A stretch of DNA of 64,000 nucleotides, from positions 443,220-507,219 of the forward strand of contig JAMPHO010000001.1 in the NCBI GenBank assembly GCA_023663385.1, given 5' to 3'. Every line of letters starts with the position of its first letter. The stretch's first letter is position 1. Source of the stretch: Alistipes timonensis (lineage in GTDB: Bacteria > Bacteroidota > Bacteroidia > Bacteroidales > Muribaculaceae). The position numbers and the translations under genes are program-made. Shown piece by piece: positions 9,077 through 17,865 of this stretch. The notes under the pieces were generated by a model. That model was not told the origin of the DNA and ran no database searches. It saw only the letters and a program-made list of their open reading frames with translations.

Positions 9077-10258
9077 ATGAAACGTATTATAACCGCCTTT
9101 TGGCTTCTCGCGGCCTCACTGGCCGCCGCGGCGCAGAGCGCCCCGCAGACCTTCGACCGCGACGGGTGGGAGGATGTGAAAATGTACAATCCCGCCGAAG
9201 TGTGCAAGAAACACGGGCTTTGGAAAAACGTGGAGGCTGCCCGCGACTCGCGTATGAAGCAGTTCGCCGACAAGTTCGAGACCGTGATGACCAGCGGTCA
9301 CCCAAAATCGACACTCTCCTTCGCCTTCGATGGCGATATGTTCGGACTATACGACCTCGGCGGCCCCGAAATGGCCGAACTTGAAGTCTATATCGATGGC
9401 AAAATGGCCCGCTTCAACAAAGTGGAGAATGGTGGCAAGCCCTATTACGAGGTTGCCGACCTCGAAGGGCCCCACTACCTCGACCGCCTCGCCGACGGGC
9501 GCGTGCTCCAGCACGCCCTGGTGATGGTTGAGCCGGGCCAGCACCAGGTGACCCTCAGAATCGCCGAAACCCGGGGCGAGAAGGCGTATCTGATGCTTGG
9601 GCGGCTCCTCGTGCGCGGCGAGATCGCCGAGGCCCGTCCCGTGAAGGGGCTCCCCAAAATGAAGCAGCAGCTCAAGTGGGAAAAGAAGATTTCCGACTAT
9701 ATGGCCCGCGACGCCGAGCAGGCTGCTTTGAAGGACGCCACCCTCGTGGTAGGGAGCTCCTCGATTGATATGTGGAAGAGCCTCGAAAGCGATTTCCCCG
9801 GCAAGAACGTTATTCGCCGCGGTGTTTCCGGCACAAAGGCCATCGACCTCTACAACTACCGCCATCTGCTCATCGAGCCCTTCAACCCCAAGCGTATCAT
9901 CATCTACGAGGGTGACAACGAGATCGGTTTCAAATGGGAGGTCGACGAGATGATGGAGGCTATGAAGAAGCTCTTCTTCGAGGTGCGCCGCATGAAGCCA
10001 GGGGCTGAAATCTGCCTGGTATCGGTGAAGCCCTCGCCGGTGCGCGTGAAGAGTCTGGCCAAGATTCAGGAGTTCAACAGCCGCCTGAAGGAGTTCGCCC
10101 AGAGCCAGCCTGACACGAAGTTTATTGACATCCACACCCCGATGCTCGACGCCGAAGGGAATGTGCGCCCCGAGCTGTTCCTCAAGGACGGACTCCACCC
10201 CGCGCCGGAGGGTTACGACATCTGGCGCCGCGAGTTCGGCAAGGTAATCAACGACTAA
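9077..10258 (+). CDS. Secreted SGNH/GDSL-family hydrolase (probable carbohydrate esterase)
   Basis: A 393-residue protein with an N-terminal signal peptide (FWLLAASLAAAAQ). Residues ~25-190 form an N-terminal beta-rich domain; the SGNH hydrolase domain covers ~205-393. Catalytic blocks visible: block I VVGSSSIDMW (likely nucleophile in Ser227-Ser229), block II RGVSGTK, block III YEGDNE (279-282, Asn as oxyanion residue), and block V DGLHPAPEGY with Asp371 and His374. Such enzymes remove acetyl or other acyl groups from glycans. It starts 6 bp after the preceding gene, so it belongs to the same operon. Substrate unknown. Confidence 0.88.
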   Translation: MKRIITAFWLLAASLAAAAQSAPQTFDRDGWEDVKMYNPAEVCKKHGLWKNVEAARDSRMKQFADKFETVMTSGHPKSTLSFAFDGDMFGLYDLGGPEMAELEVYIDGKMARFNKVENGGKPYYEVADLEGPHYLDRLADGRVLQHALVMVEPGQHQVTLRIAETRGEKAYLMLGRLLVRGEIAEARPVKGLPKMKQQLKWEKKISDYMARDAEQAALKDATLVVGSSSIDMWKSLESDFPGKNVIRRGVSGTKAIDLYNYRHLLIEPFNPKRIIIYEGDNEIGFKWEVDEMMEAMKKLFFEVRRMKPGAEICLVSVKPSPVRVKSLAKIQEFNSRLKEFAQSQPDTKFIDIHTPMLDAEGNVRPELFLKDGLHPAPEGYDIWRREFGKVIND

Positions 10259-10304
10259 ATAACCGAGGGCGACATCCCGGTTGCCCCGAAAACCATAACG
10301 AATC

Positions 10305-12797
10305 ATGCGTAAAACCACATTATCCGTTTCCCTGCTCGCACTCTGCGCCGCCGCTTCGGCGCAGGTGTACAAGGACCCCGCGGCCGACACCGAGGCCAGG
10401 GTCGAAGACCTCCTGGGCCGTATGACCCTGGAGGAGAAAATTGACTATATAGGAGGCTACAACGGCTTCTACATCAGGGCTATCGACCGCCTCGGCGTGC
10501 CCGAGATAAAACTGACCGACGGTCCCGTGGGCACCCACAAGGACGGCAAGAGCACGGCGTATCCCGCCGGGGTGCTCACCGCCTCGACCTGGAACCGAGG
10601 GCTGGTCTACGAGCTTGGCCGACAGCTCGGCCGTGACAGTCGCGCCCGCGGGGTGCATGTACTCCTCGGCCCGGGTGTCAACATTCTCCGCGCCCCGATG
10701 TGCGGCCGCAACTTCGAGTATTTCACCGAAGACCCGTACCTCAACGCCGAGACCGCCTGCGCCTATGTCGGCGGGCTAAAGGACCAGGGTGTTGTCGCGA
10801 CCCTCAAACACTACGCCGCAAACAACCAGGAGTGGGACCGCAACAACGTCAGCTCCGACATCGATGAGCGCACTCTCCACGAAATTTATTTCCCCGCTTT
10901 CAAAGCCGCCATCCAGAAGGCCGGCGCCGGGAGCGTTATGGATAGCTACAACCTCGTGAACGGCGTGCACGCCACCCAGAGCGACTACCTCAACAACAAG
11001 GTGCTCCGCGACCAGTGGGGCTTCGACGGGGTGGTGATGAGCGATTGGTCGGCCACTTACGACGGCGTTGAGGCCGCCAACGGGGGACTCGACCTGGAGA
11101 TGCCCCGCGCGAAGTGCATGAACCGCGAGGTGCTCATCCCGGCGCTGAAGGATGGCCGGGTAAGCCAGAAGACTATCGACGACAAGGTGCGCCGTCTGCT
11201 GCGCCTGATTTTCGCTAACGGATTCTTCGATAAGGAGCAGCTCGACACCACGATTCCGATGGACAACCCGCAGGGCGCCGCGGCGGCGCTCAACCTCGCC
11301 CGCGAGGGCATCGTGTTGCTGAAAAACGAGGGTGACCTTCTCCCGATCAAGCCTTCGGTGAAGCGCGTGGCCGTGATCGGGCCGAACGCCAACAGCTATA
11401 TCTCGGGCGGGGGCTCCTCCTACACATTCCCCTTCCACAGCGTTTCGCTGCTCGACGGCATCAAGGCCCAGGTCGGCGATGATATGGAGATACTCTACTC
11501 GCCCGGACTCCCCACTCTGCCCGAAACCGTGGCCTCGTCGGTGTTCTACACCGAGAGCGGGTCCGACCGCCGCGGCCTCAAAGCCGAGTTCTTCAACAAC
11601 CCCAAGCTGAAAGGTGAGCCGGTTGAGACTAAAATCGACACCATCGTGAACATCGCCAACGGCTACCATATCGCGACCGAGCGCCGCGGCCTCCCCTACG
11701 ACCATTGCTCGATGCGATGGAGCGGTGTGGTGCGTCCCGAGAAGAACGCCGACTACCGCTTCGTGGTGCGCGGCTTCGACGGCTTCCGCCTCAAAGTGGG
11801 TGGCGAGCTGGTTATCAACGAGTGGCGCGACCAGGGTATCACCCGCAAGGAGGTGGTGCTCCCCCTAGAAGCCGGCAAGGAGTACCCCGTGGAGCTGGAA
11901 TACTTCGCCAACGTACACCCCGTTGACATCTCCTTCGGATGGCGCGAGGATAAGCTCCTCTTCGACGAAGCCGCCCGTATGGCGTCGGAGGCCGATATGG
12001 CGATCGTCTCCATCGGATTCAACGAGAGCCTCGAACGCGAGAGCAACGACCGCCCCTTCGAACTACCCGAGTACCAGGATTCGCTGGTGAGCCGCGTTGT
12101 GGCGGCCAACCCCAACACCGCCGTGCTGGTCAACGCCGGTGGCAACGTCGATATGCGCCGCTGGCAGGACTCCGTGCCCGCGCTCCTCTACCTCTGGTAC
12201 CCCGGCCAGGAGGGTGGCACAGCCGCCGCTGAGATTCTTTTCGGAAAGACCAACCCCAGCGGCAAGCTCCCGGTGACGTTCGAGAAGCGCTGGGAGGATA
12301 ACCCCGCCTATCCCTATTATTACGACCCCGACGGCGACAAGCGCGTGGCCTACGGCGAGGGGCTCCTCATTGGCTACCGCCATTACGACACCAAGGGCGT
12401 CGCTCCCAACTTCCCATTCGGTTTCGGCAAGAGCTACACCACGTTTGACTACTCCGGCCTGAGGGTTAAGAACGAGTCGAAGAAGGGTAAGATTCTTTAC
12501 CGCGTGACTTTCGACGTGGCCAACACCGGCGCCGTCGACGGTATGGAGGCCGCCCAGCTCTATGTGCGCCCCATCGACCCGAAAGTGTTCCGCCCCTACA
12601 AGGAGCTGAAAGGCTTTGACAAGAAAATGATTAAGGCCGGCGCCAAGGAGCGCTACGAGATTCTGCTCGATGAAGAAGCGTTCGCCCACTACTCCCCCGA
12701 GCTCGGGCGTTTCGTTGCCGACCCCGGCAAATACGAAATCCTCGTAGGCCCCTCCTCCGCCTCCACCCCCCTGCGCTCCACCATAACTTTGAAATAA
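10305..12797 (+). CDS. Glycoside hydrolase family 3 beta-glycosidase with PA14 insert
   Basis: An 830-residue periplasmic exo-glycosidase: signal peptide 1-20, GH3 N-terminal barrel ~21-330 with KHYAANNQE (168-176) and the nucleophile Asp247 in VVMSDW, a C-terminal GH3 domain interrupted by a PA14 module (~420-555, RRGLKAEFFNN...HCSMRWSGVVRPEKNADYRFVVRG), and a fibronectin-like end domain (~735-830). The PA14 insert is known in bacterial beta-glucosidases and related enzymes, where it shapes the +1 subsite. Beta-glucosidase is most likely; beta-xylosidase is possible. It lies 46 bp after the esterase gene and closes the locus before a strong hairpin. Confidence 0.95.
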   Translation: MRKTTLSVSLLALCAAASAQVYKDPAADTEARVEDLLGRMTLEEKIDYIGGYNGFYIRAIDRLGVPEIKLTDGPVGTHKDGKSTAYPAGVLTASTWNRGLVYELGRQLGRDSRARGVHVLLGPGVNILRAPMCGRNFEYFTEDPYLNAETACAYVGGLKDQGVVATLKHYAANNQEWDRNNVSSDIDERTLHEIYFPAFKAAIQKAGAGSVMDSYNLVNGVHATQSDYLNNKVLRDQWGFDGVVMSDWSATYDGVEAANGGLDLEMPRAKCMNREVLIPALKDGRVSQKTIDDKVRRLLRLIFANGFFDKEQLDTTIPMDNPQGAAAALNLAREGIVLLKNEGDLLPIKPSVKRVAVIGPNANSYISGGGSSYTFPFHSVSLLDGIKAQVGDDMEILYSPGLPTLPETVASSVFYTESGSDRRGLKAEFFNNPKLKGEPVETKIDTIVNIANGYHIATERRGLPYDHCSMRWSGVVRPEKNADYRFVVRGFDGFRLKVGGELVINEWRDQGITRKEVVLPLEAGKEYPVELEYFANVHPVDISFGWREDKLLFDEAARMASEADMAIVSIGFNESLERESNDRPFELPEYQDSLVSRVVAANPNTAVLVNAGGNVDMRRWQDSVPALLYLWYPGQEGGTAAAEILFGKTNPSGKLPVTFEKRWEDNPAYPYYYDPDGDKRVAYGEGLLIGYRHYDTKGVAPNFPFGFGKSYTTFDYSGLRVKNESKKGKILYRVTFDVANTGAVDGMEAAQLYVRPIDPKVFRPYKELKGFDKKMIKAGAKERYEILLDEEAFAHYSPELGRFVADPGKYEILVGPSSASTPLRSTITLK

Positions 12798-12801
12798 CCC
12801 C

Positions 12802-12873
12802 TACAAACGTCACACCCCCCTCAGCCACAACCGGCTGAGGGGGGTGATGCGTTCTGTAGGCGCTACAGGTCGT
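12802..12873 (+). repeat. Copy 1 of diverged terminator-region direct repeat
   Basis: Aligns with 14320-14392 at about 58 of 73 positions by eye, with one single-base gap. The best-kept parts are the hairpin arm GGCTGAGGGGGG and the following TGCGTTCTGT..GCGCTA. In copy 2 this last part is the 3' end of the zinc peptidase gene (sense codons N-L-stop); copy 1 keeps an equivalent D-L-stop on the minus strand although no peptidase gene precedes it. The pair brackets the AT-richer gene at 12920. Confidence 0.75.
12813..12846. terminator. Hairpin terminator after GH3
   Basis: Perfect 14-bp stem, CACCCCCCTCAGCC (12813-12826) paired with GGCTGAGGGGGGTG (12833-12846), with a 6-base loop. It follows the GH3 stop by 15 bases. 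There is no clear T-run after it. It lies inside copy 1 of a 72-bp repeat that recurs at 14320-14392. Confidence 0.8.
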
Positions 12874-12919
12874 GCTGTTTTGACTTGTGTGAGTCAGGAT
12901 TTTGGAGTAAATTCGCAGT

Positions 12920-14302
12920 ATGAATCAGGAGAATCAGAACATAGAGCACAAGCGCATATGGAAGGACGAGTATCTGAAATGGGTATCAGGCTTTGCCAAT
13001 GCTCATGGTGGCAAGATCTATATTGGCATTGATGACGATTTGACAGTAGTGGGTGTCGATGACCTGCATAAGCAGATGGAGGATTTGCCCAACAAGATTA
13101 TCAACAATACAGGAGTATTCCCGGAAACTAATCATCTGATCATTGATGGCAAGGATGTGATTGAGATTATCATTGAGCCATCCAGGATGCCAATATCATA
13201 TCGCGGAGTTTATTACTACCGTAGCGGGGCTACGAAACAAGAGCTTCGCGGAACTGCTCTTCATCAGTTTCTCTTGAAAAAGATGGGGCTTAACTGGGAG
13301 GATATGCCCTGCGATGGAACGACCTTGGACGATATTGATGATAATGCCATCAGTTATTTCTTGACTCACGCGATAGATGAAGGCCGATTGGGTCGGGAGC
13401 GCCTTAATTCAACAAAAGAGGAAGTTCTTGCAAATCTGGGGCTTTTAAAGGATGGTATCCCTACAAACGGGGCTGTGCTATTGTTTGGCAAGCATCCTCA
13501 GCGTGTGTTTGTCACCTCCAGTTTCAAGATCGGTCGATTTGGTGTAGGTGATTCCGATTTATTGAATCAAGATGTGATTTCTGGCAATCTCATCCAGATG
13601 ACCGACAAGATAATGCAGGTGCTTAGTGACAAATATCTTATTCGCCCGATTCATTATGAGGGGCTGCAGCGTAAAGAGCCGTTGGAGATACCTCAGGATG
13701 CCCTGCGAGAGATAATTTTCAATAGCATTGTGCATAAGCTTCAGATTGGCACATGGAATCAGATGAGCATCTATGACGATCGTATCCAGTTGTGGAATGA
13801 GGGTGCTCTTCCCGAAGACTACACCGTTGAGACTTTGATGAGCAAGCATATTTCAAAGGCTCGCAATCCGAAGATTGCGTATGTGTTCTTTCTTGCGGGG
13901 TTCATTGAGGCTTGGGGGCGAGGATACGAAAAAATTATGCTTGAGTTTGATAAGGCAAATCTTAAACATCCGACATTTAGGGAAGAGCATGGTGGGGTCT
14001 TAGCCATTATTCCCCGTGAAATCTTTATGTCGATACGAGACGGTGCTGCGAAACCGATACATACCAATGTCAGCCAAACCGAAACCGAACTAAAACCGAA
14101 CCAAAACCGAACTAAAACCGAACAGAAAAATCAGATTGTAGAACTGATCAAGTCCAATCCTCAGATTAGTAGGATTGAGTTGTCTGTGCAATTAGGATTG
14201 CATGAGAGCAGTGTGCAACGACGAATTAATGCTCTTGTAAAAGAAGGTAGATTGCGTCACATTGGCCCGACTAATGGTGGCTTATGGGAGGTGATTAAAT
14301 AG
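12920..14302 (+). CDS. AlbA_2/Schlafen-type ATP-binding protein with C-terminal winged helix
   Basis: A 460-residue cytoplasmic protein. Residues ~5-115 are the AlbA_2 (Schlafen-type, putative nucleic-acid-binding) domain: EHKRIWKDEYLKWVSGFANAHGGKIYIGIDDD, then YYYRSGATKQEL. Residues ~230-375 resemble the ATPase-like C-terminal region of COG2865 proteins (LREIIFNSIVHK, ISKARNPKIAYVFFLAGFIEAWGRGYEKI). A charged linker rich in N, T, E and K (~385-410, KPNQNRTKTEQKN) leads to a winged-helix region (~415-455, QISRIELSVQLGLHESSVQRRINALVKEGRL). Codon use is much more AT-rich than on either side, suggesting transfer. TAAATTCG at 12908-12915 lies 4 bases before the ATG, so the message may be leaderless. 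Regulator or defence factor are both possible. Confidence 0.85.
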   Translation: MNQENQNIEHKRIWKDEYLKWVSGFANAHGGKIYIGIDDDLTVVGVDDLHKQMEDLPNKIINNTGVFPETNHLIIDGKDVIEIIIEPSRMPISYRGVYYYRSGATKQELRGTALHQFLLKKMGLNWEDMPCDGTTLDDIDDNAISYFLTHAIDEGRLGRERLNSTKEEVLANLGLLKDGIPTNGAVLLFGKHPQRVFVTSSFKIGRFGVGDSDLLNQDVISGNLIQMTDKIMQVLSDKYLIRPIHYEGLQRKEPLEIPQDALREIIFNSIVHKLQIGTWNQMSIYDDRIQLWNEGALPEDYTVETLMSKHISKARNPKIAYVFFLAGFIEAWGRGYEKIMLEFDKANLKHPTFREEHGGVLAIIPREIFMSIRDGAAKPIHTNVSQTETELKPNQNRTKTEQKNQIVELIKSNPQISRIELSVQLGLHESSVQRRINALVKEGRLRHIGPTNGGLWEVIK

Positions 14303-14319
14303 CAATCATCAGCATTTCT

Positions 14320-14392
14320 TACAAGCGCGGCACCACCCTCAGCCGACGACGGCTGAGGGGGGGTGCTGCGTTCTGTGGGCGCTATAGGTTGT
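14320..14392 (+). repeat. Copy 2 of diverged terminator-region direct repeat
   Basis: Counterpart of 12802-12873. It holds an imperfect hairpin (CCCTCAGCC at 14336-14344 with GGCTGAGGG at 14351-14359, extended on one side) that can end the AlbA_2 gene on the plus strand and the zinc peptidase gene on the minus strand. The last 11 bases (14382-14392) are the peptidase 3' end. Confidence 0.75.
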
Positions 14393-15248
14393 CGTAGGCG
14401 GGGGTGAAGGTGTCGCCCTGGAGCGGGTCGCCGATGCGTATTCCTTTCGATAGCCAGGCCATTCGTTGCGAGGAGCGTCCGTGGTTGAAGGAGTCGGGTA
14501 CCTCGCGCCCGGTGGCTTTCTTTTGCAGGTAGTCGTCGCCGATTTTCGAAGCGGCGTTTATGGCGTTCTCCACGTCGCCCGGCTCTATGGAGTTGAACAT
14601 GGCGTTGTCGCGGTTGGCCCATACCCCGGCGTAATAGTCGGCCTGGAGCTCCAGGCGCACGCTTATGCGGTTGGCCTCCTTTTCCGACACGCGGTTCATA
14701 AGGTCGTGGGCCTGCCCGAGGGTGCCGAGCAGGTACTGGACGTGGTGCCCGACCTCGTGGGCTATGACGTAGGCGTAGGCGAAGTCGCCGCTGGCGCCGA
14801 TTGACTGCTGCATCTGCTTGAAGAAGTCAAGGTCGAGGTACACGGTTTGGTCGGCCGAGCAGTAGAACGGGCCAGTCTGTGATGTCGCGTGGCCGCACCC
14901 CGACTGCACCGCGCCTGAGTAGAGCACCATCTTGGGGCATTCGTATTCGCCCCACCCTTGGCGGCGGAACTCCTCGGTCCACACGTCCTCGGTGCCGGCG
15001 AGCACTTTCGACGCGAGGTCGGCCAGGCGCTCATCCTCGGCGTCAGGCTGGTAGTTTTCGGTGTAGAGTCCCTGCGACTGCTGCCCGATGACGTTCTGGA
15101 GCACGTCGCCCACGCCGCCACCTTTCATAAGAGTCACCACGGCCACCACTATCAATCCGATAATGCCGCCACCGATACCCGCCGTGCGCCCGGAAATACC
15201 GCGCCGGTCGTTAACGTTGTTGCTGTTCCTTCGTCCGTCAAGCCTCAT
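14382..15248 (-). CDS. Neutral zinc metallopeptidase, YpfJ family
   Basis: A 288-residue membrane-anchored putative zinc peptidase (PF04228 family, E. coli YpfJ). Seen: basic cytoplasmic N-terminus with the typical MRLDGRRNSNNVNDRRG start, one membrane helix at ~25-41, then the catalytic domain with HEVGHHVQYLLG (His164, Glu165, His168) and the downstream helix ELQADYYAGVWANR carrying the probable third zinc ligand. Cysteines 105, 118 and 130 could pair. It ends in a shared terminator region. Substrates of the family are not known. Confidence 0.93.
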   Translation of the reverse strand: MRLDGRRNSNNVNDRRGISGRTAGIGGGIIGLIVVAVVTLMKGGGVGDVLQNVIGQQSQGLYTENYQPDAEDERLADLASKVLAGTEDVWTEEFRRQGWGEYECPKMVLYSGAVQSGCGHATSQTGPFYCSADQTVYLDLDFFKQMQQSIGASGDFAYAYVIAHEVGHHVQYLLGTLGQAHDLMNRVSEKEANRISVRLELQADYYAGVWANRDNAMFNSIEPGDVENAINAASKIGDDYLQKKATGREVPDSFNHGRSSQRMAWLSKGIRIGDPLQGDTFTPAYDNL

Positions 15249-15345
15249 AGTCAGGGGGTGTTAATATATATAGTTACAAACTACCGGTTCCGCGGGTTCA
15301 CGGAACTCGTGGATAAAAGCAGGGGCGTGATGTTGGCGTCGCGGG

Positions 15346-17787
15346 CTATCGGAGGGTCACGACGGTTATGCCGGCCCCGCCGAACTGCACGTGCTCGTCG
15401 CGGTAGGAGGCCACGGAGGGGATGGTGTCGAGGTACTGGCGTATGGCCTGGCGCAGTGCCCCGGTACCGGTGCCGTGGAGTATGCGCACCTCGTCCTGTG
15501 AGAACTGTGTGGCGTCGTCGATGAAGTAGGTCACGGCCTGAATAGCCTCGTCGGCCCTCATGCCGCGCACGTCAATCTCCCGCTTGAAACTGAGCTGCTT
15601 CTCGCGCATGGCGTCGGTGGTCGCGCTGCTCACGAACGAGGCGCTCTTCGCCCCCGACGATGGTTTTGAAAGCGTGCGTTTCAAACGGCTGAGGGCGACC
15701 TGCGTTTTCAGCATTCCGAAAGCCACTGTGGCCTGCTTGCCTGATATTTCGAGAATGGTACCCGGTTGCCCCTGCCCGTCGAGCTTCACGTTGTCGTTAA
15801 CGGCCAACGGTGCCTCGGATTCCTGGCGGACCACTTTCTCGGGTCTCTTTTTCGGCGCTTTTTTCAGCAGCGGGTTGGCGCTCTGTTTTTCGGCGAGCAG
15901 CTCCTTCTTCTCCTGTTCGAGGCGGCGTCGTGCCTGGAGTGTGCGCTCGCGCTCGGCCTGGCTCTCGCGTATCTCGCGCACAGCCCGCTCAATGGTCGCG
16001 TTGCTGCCGTCGAGTATCTTTTTGGCCTCTTCCTTGGCTTCGGCGAGTATTTCGCGGCGCTTGGAGCGGAGGGTGTCGGCGTCCTCCTCGTAGCGGGCGA
16101 GTGTCTGCTCTATTTTCTTCTCCTTCTGGCGTATCGCCAGGCGCTTGTTCTCCCAGTAACGTTTGTCGCGTGCTATGTCGAGCAGGTAGCGGTCCATATT
16201 TATGTAGTCGCTCCCCACAATCTCCTGCGCGTCGGCTATGATATTGGCCGGGAGCCCGGTCTTGCGGGCTATCTCCAGGGCGAACGAGCTACCCGCGTTC
16301 CCGATCGAGAGGCGGAACAGGGGCTGCATCTGCTGGCGGTCGTAGAGCATCGAGCCGTTTACGAGCCCCTCGGTCTCCTCGGCCAGATGCTTGAGGTTCT
16401 GGTAGTGGGTGGTGATTACGCCCCACATGCGCTTGTTGTTGAACTCTTTAAGGATAGCCTGCGCTATGGCTCCGCCGATCTGCGGCTCGGTGCCCCCGCC
16501 GAACTCGTCGATGAGTATGAGCGACGAGGCCCTTCCGTTTGATAGGAAATGCTTCATATTGCGCAGGTGCGAGGAGTAGGTCGAGAGGTCGTCCTCGATC
16601 GACTGGTCGTCGCCTATGTCGATGAATATGTCGTCGAAAATCCCTATGTGGCTGTTTTCGTAGAGTGTCGGCAGCAGGCCGCACTGGGCCATATACTGCA
16701 CTATGCCGACCGTTTTGAGGCACACCGACTTACCTCCGGCGTTCGGGCCGGAGATAATGAGCAACCGGCGCTCGGAGGTCAGGGTGATGTCGAGCGGCAC
16801 GATCTCCTTGCCCTGGCGGCGGAGCGATTCGAGGAGCACCGGGTGGGTGGCGTGGTACCACTCCAGCTCCCGCCCTTCGGCCATCGACGGCATGCGGGCG
16901 TCGACCTCGGAGGCGTACCTCGCCTTGGCGTGGATGAAGTCGAGCCGACCCATAACCGCCGCGGATTCGAGCATCTCCGGGATGAACGGGCGGAGCCGGG
17001 CGGTGAGTTCTCCAAGGATGCGGGCTATCTCGCGGCGCTCCTCCATCTCCAGTTCGCGGGCGCGGTTGTTGACCTCCACCACCTCGGCGGGCTCTATGAA
17101 GAAGGTTTTTCCCGAGGCCGACTCGTCGTGGACTATGCCGTTGATTTTGCGCTTGTTCATCGGCGACACGGGTAGCACCAGGCGCCCGTCGCGCACCGAG
17201 GGTGAGGCGTCGGCCTCCAGGTATCCGTCGGCCACGGCGCGGGCCATTACTCTGCGCATTATAGAGTTTACCGCCCCCGATATGCGGCTCAGTTCGGAGC
17301 GCACGCGTGCCAGCTCGGGCGAGGCGTTGTCGCGGATGTTGCCGTTCTGGTCGATAACCCGGTCGATTTCGCGGGTAACCTCCGGGAACGAGGCGAGTGT
17401 CTCCGCCTCGGAGCATAGCACGGGGTAGGGGGTGCACCCCTCGTCGTCGCGAGAGTGGCTGAGGAAGGAGCTGACGTCGGCAAAAGTCTGGAGTGTGCGG
17501 CGAAGCTGGCGCAGCTCCTCGACCGACACCGCCGAGCCCTCCACTCGGGCGCGTTTCAGCACCGGCGTGACGTCCGACAGCCCCCCGAGGGGGAACCCCT
17601 CGTCGGAACCGATCGCCGCCATCATCTCCGCGACACCGAGGAGCGCCCGCTCCACGGCCCGGAAATCGGTCATAAACGCCATTGCCTCAACCTCTTCCCG
17701 CCCAAGCGGGGAGGCACACAGGGCCGCGAGCCGCTTACGCACGGCCTCGAACCCAATTTTCCTTTCAAAACTGTCGGGGTAAATCAA
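15346..17787 (-). CDS. mutS2: Endonuclease MutS2
   Basis: An 813-residue MutS paralog with Smr nuclease domain; known roles are suppression of recombination and ribosome rescue. Order: lever/clamp-like N-terminal region (1-330), ATPase with Walker A SGPNAGGKSVCLKT (~346-359) and Walker B LILIDEFGGGTEP, a long charged coiled coil (~520-640, KEKKIEQTLARYEEDADTLRSK), KOW-like segment (~675-710), and Smr (~735-813) with EIDVRGMRADEA and HGTGTGALR. The N-terminus MIYPDSFERKIGFEAVR matches the family start exactly, so translation begins at a TTG at 17787-17785. A TAATTTCG box lies at 17815-17822 on this strand. Confidence 0.97.
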   Translation of the reverse strand: MIYPDSFERKIGFEAVRKRLAALCASPLGREEVEAMAFMTDFRAVERALLGVAEMMAAIGSDEGFPLGGLSDVTPVLKRARVEGSAVSVEELRQLRRTLQTFADVSSFLSHSRDDEGCTPYPVLCSEAETLASFPEVTREIDRVIDQNGNIRDNASPELARVRSELSRISGAVNSIMRRVMARAVADGYLEADASPSVRDGRLVLPVSPMNKRKINGIVHDESASGKTFFIEPAEVVEVNNRARELEMEERREIARILGELTARLRPFIPEMLESAAVMGRLDFIHAKARYASEVDARMPSMAEGRELEWYHATHPVLLESLRRQGKEIVPLDITLTSERRLLIISGPNAGGKSVCLKTVGIVQYMAQCGLLPTLYENSHIGIFDDIFIDIGDDQSIEDDLSTYSSHLRNMKHFLSNGRASSLILIDEFGGGTEPQIGGAIAQAILKEFNNKRMWGVITTHYQNLKHLAEETEGLVNGSMLYDRQQMQPLFRLSIGNAGSSFALEIARKTGLPANIIADAQEIVGSDYINMDRYLLDIARDKRYWENKRLAIRQKEKKIEQTLARYEEDADTLRSKRREILAEAKEEAKKILDGSNATIERAVREIRESQAERERTLQARRRLEQEKKELLAEKQSANPLLKKAPKKRPEKVVRQESEAPLAVNDNVKLDGQGQPGTILEISGKQATVAFGMLKTQVALSRLKRTLSKPSSGAKSASFVSSATTDAMREKQLSFKREIDVRGMRADEAIQAVTYFIDDATQFSQDEVRILHGTGTGALRQAIRQYLDTIPSVASYRDEHVQFGGAGITVVTLR

Positions 17788-17865
17788 AATCGCCTAATTA
17801 GCTGTTGTCTCCCGCGAAATTACGCAATTTTCCCCAATCGGCCAATCGGCCACCGCCGCCCGTGG

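Noticed and set aside
10259-10304. Terminator between the SGNH esterase and GH3 genes
   Set aside because: Only a weak AACCG...CGGTT pairing is visible; the 46-bp gap fits an operon.
12920-14302. A transposon carrying the AlbA_2-type gene
   Set aside because: No transposase, integrase or terminal inverted repeats; the flanking repeats are direct copies of a terminator region, better explained by homologous recombination.
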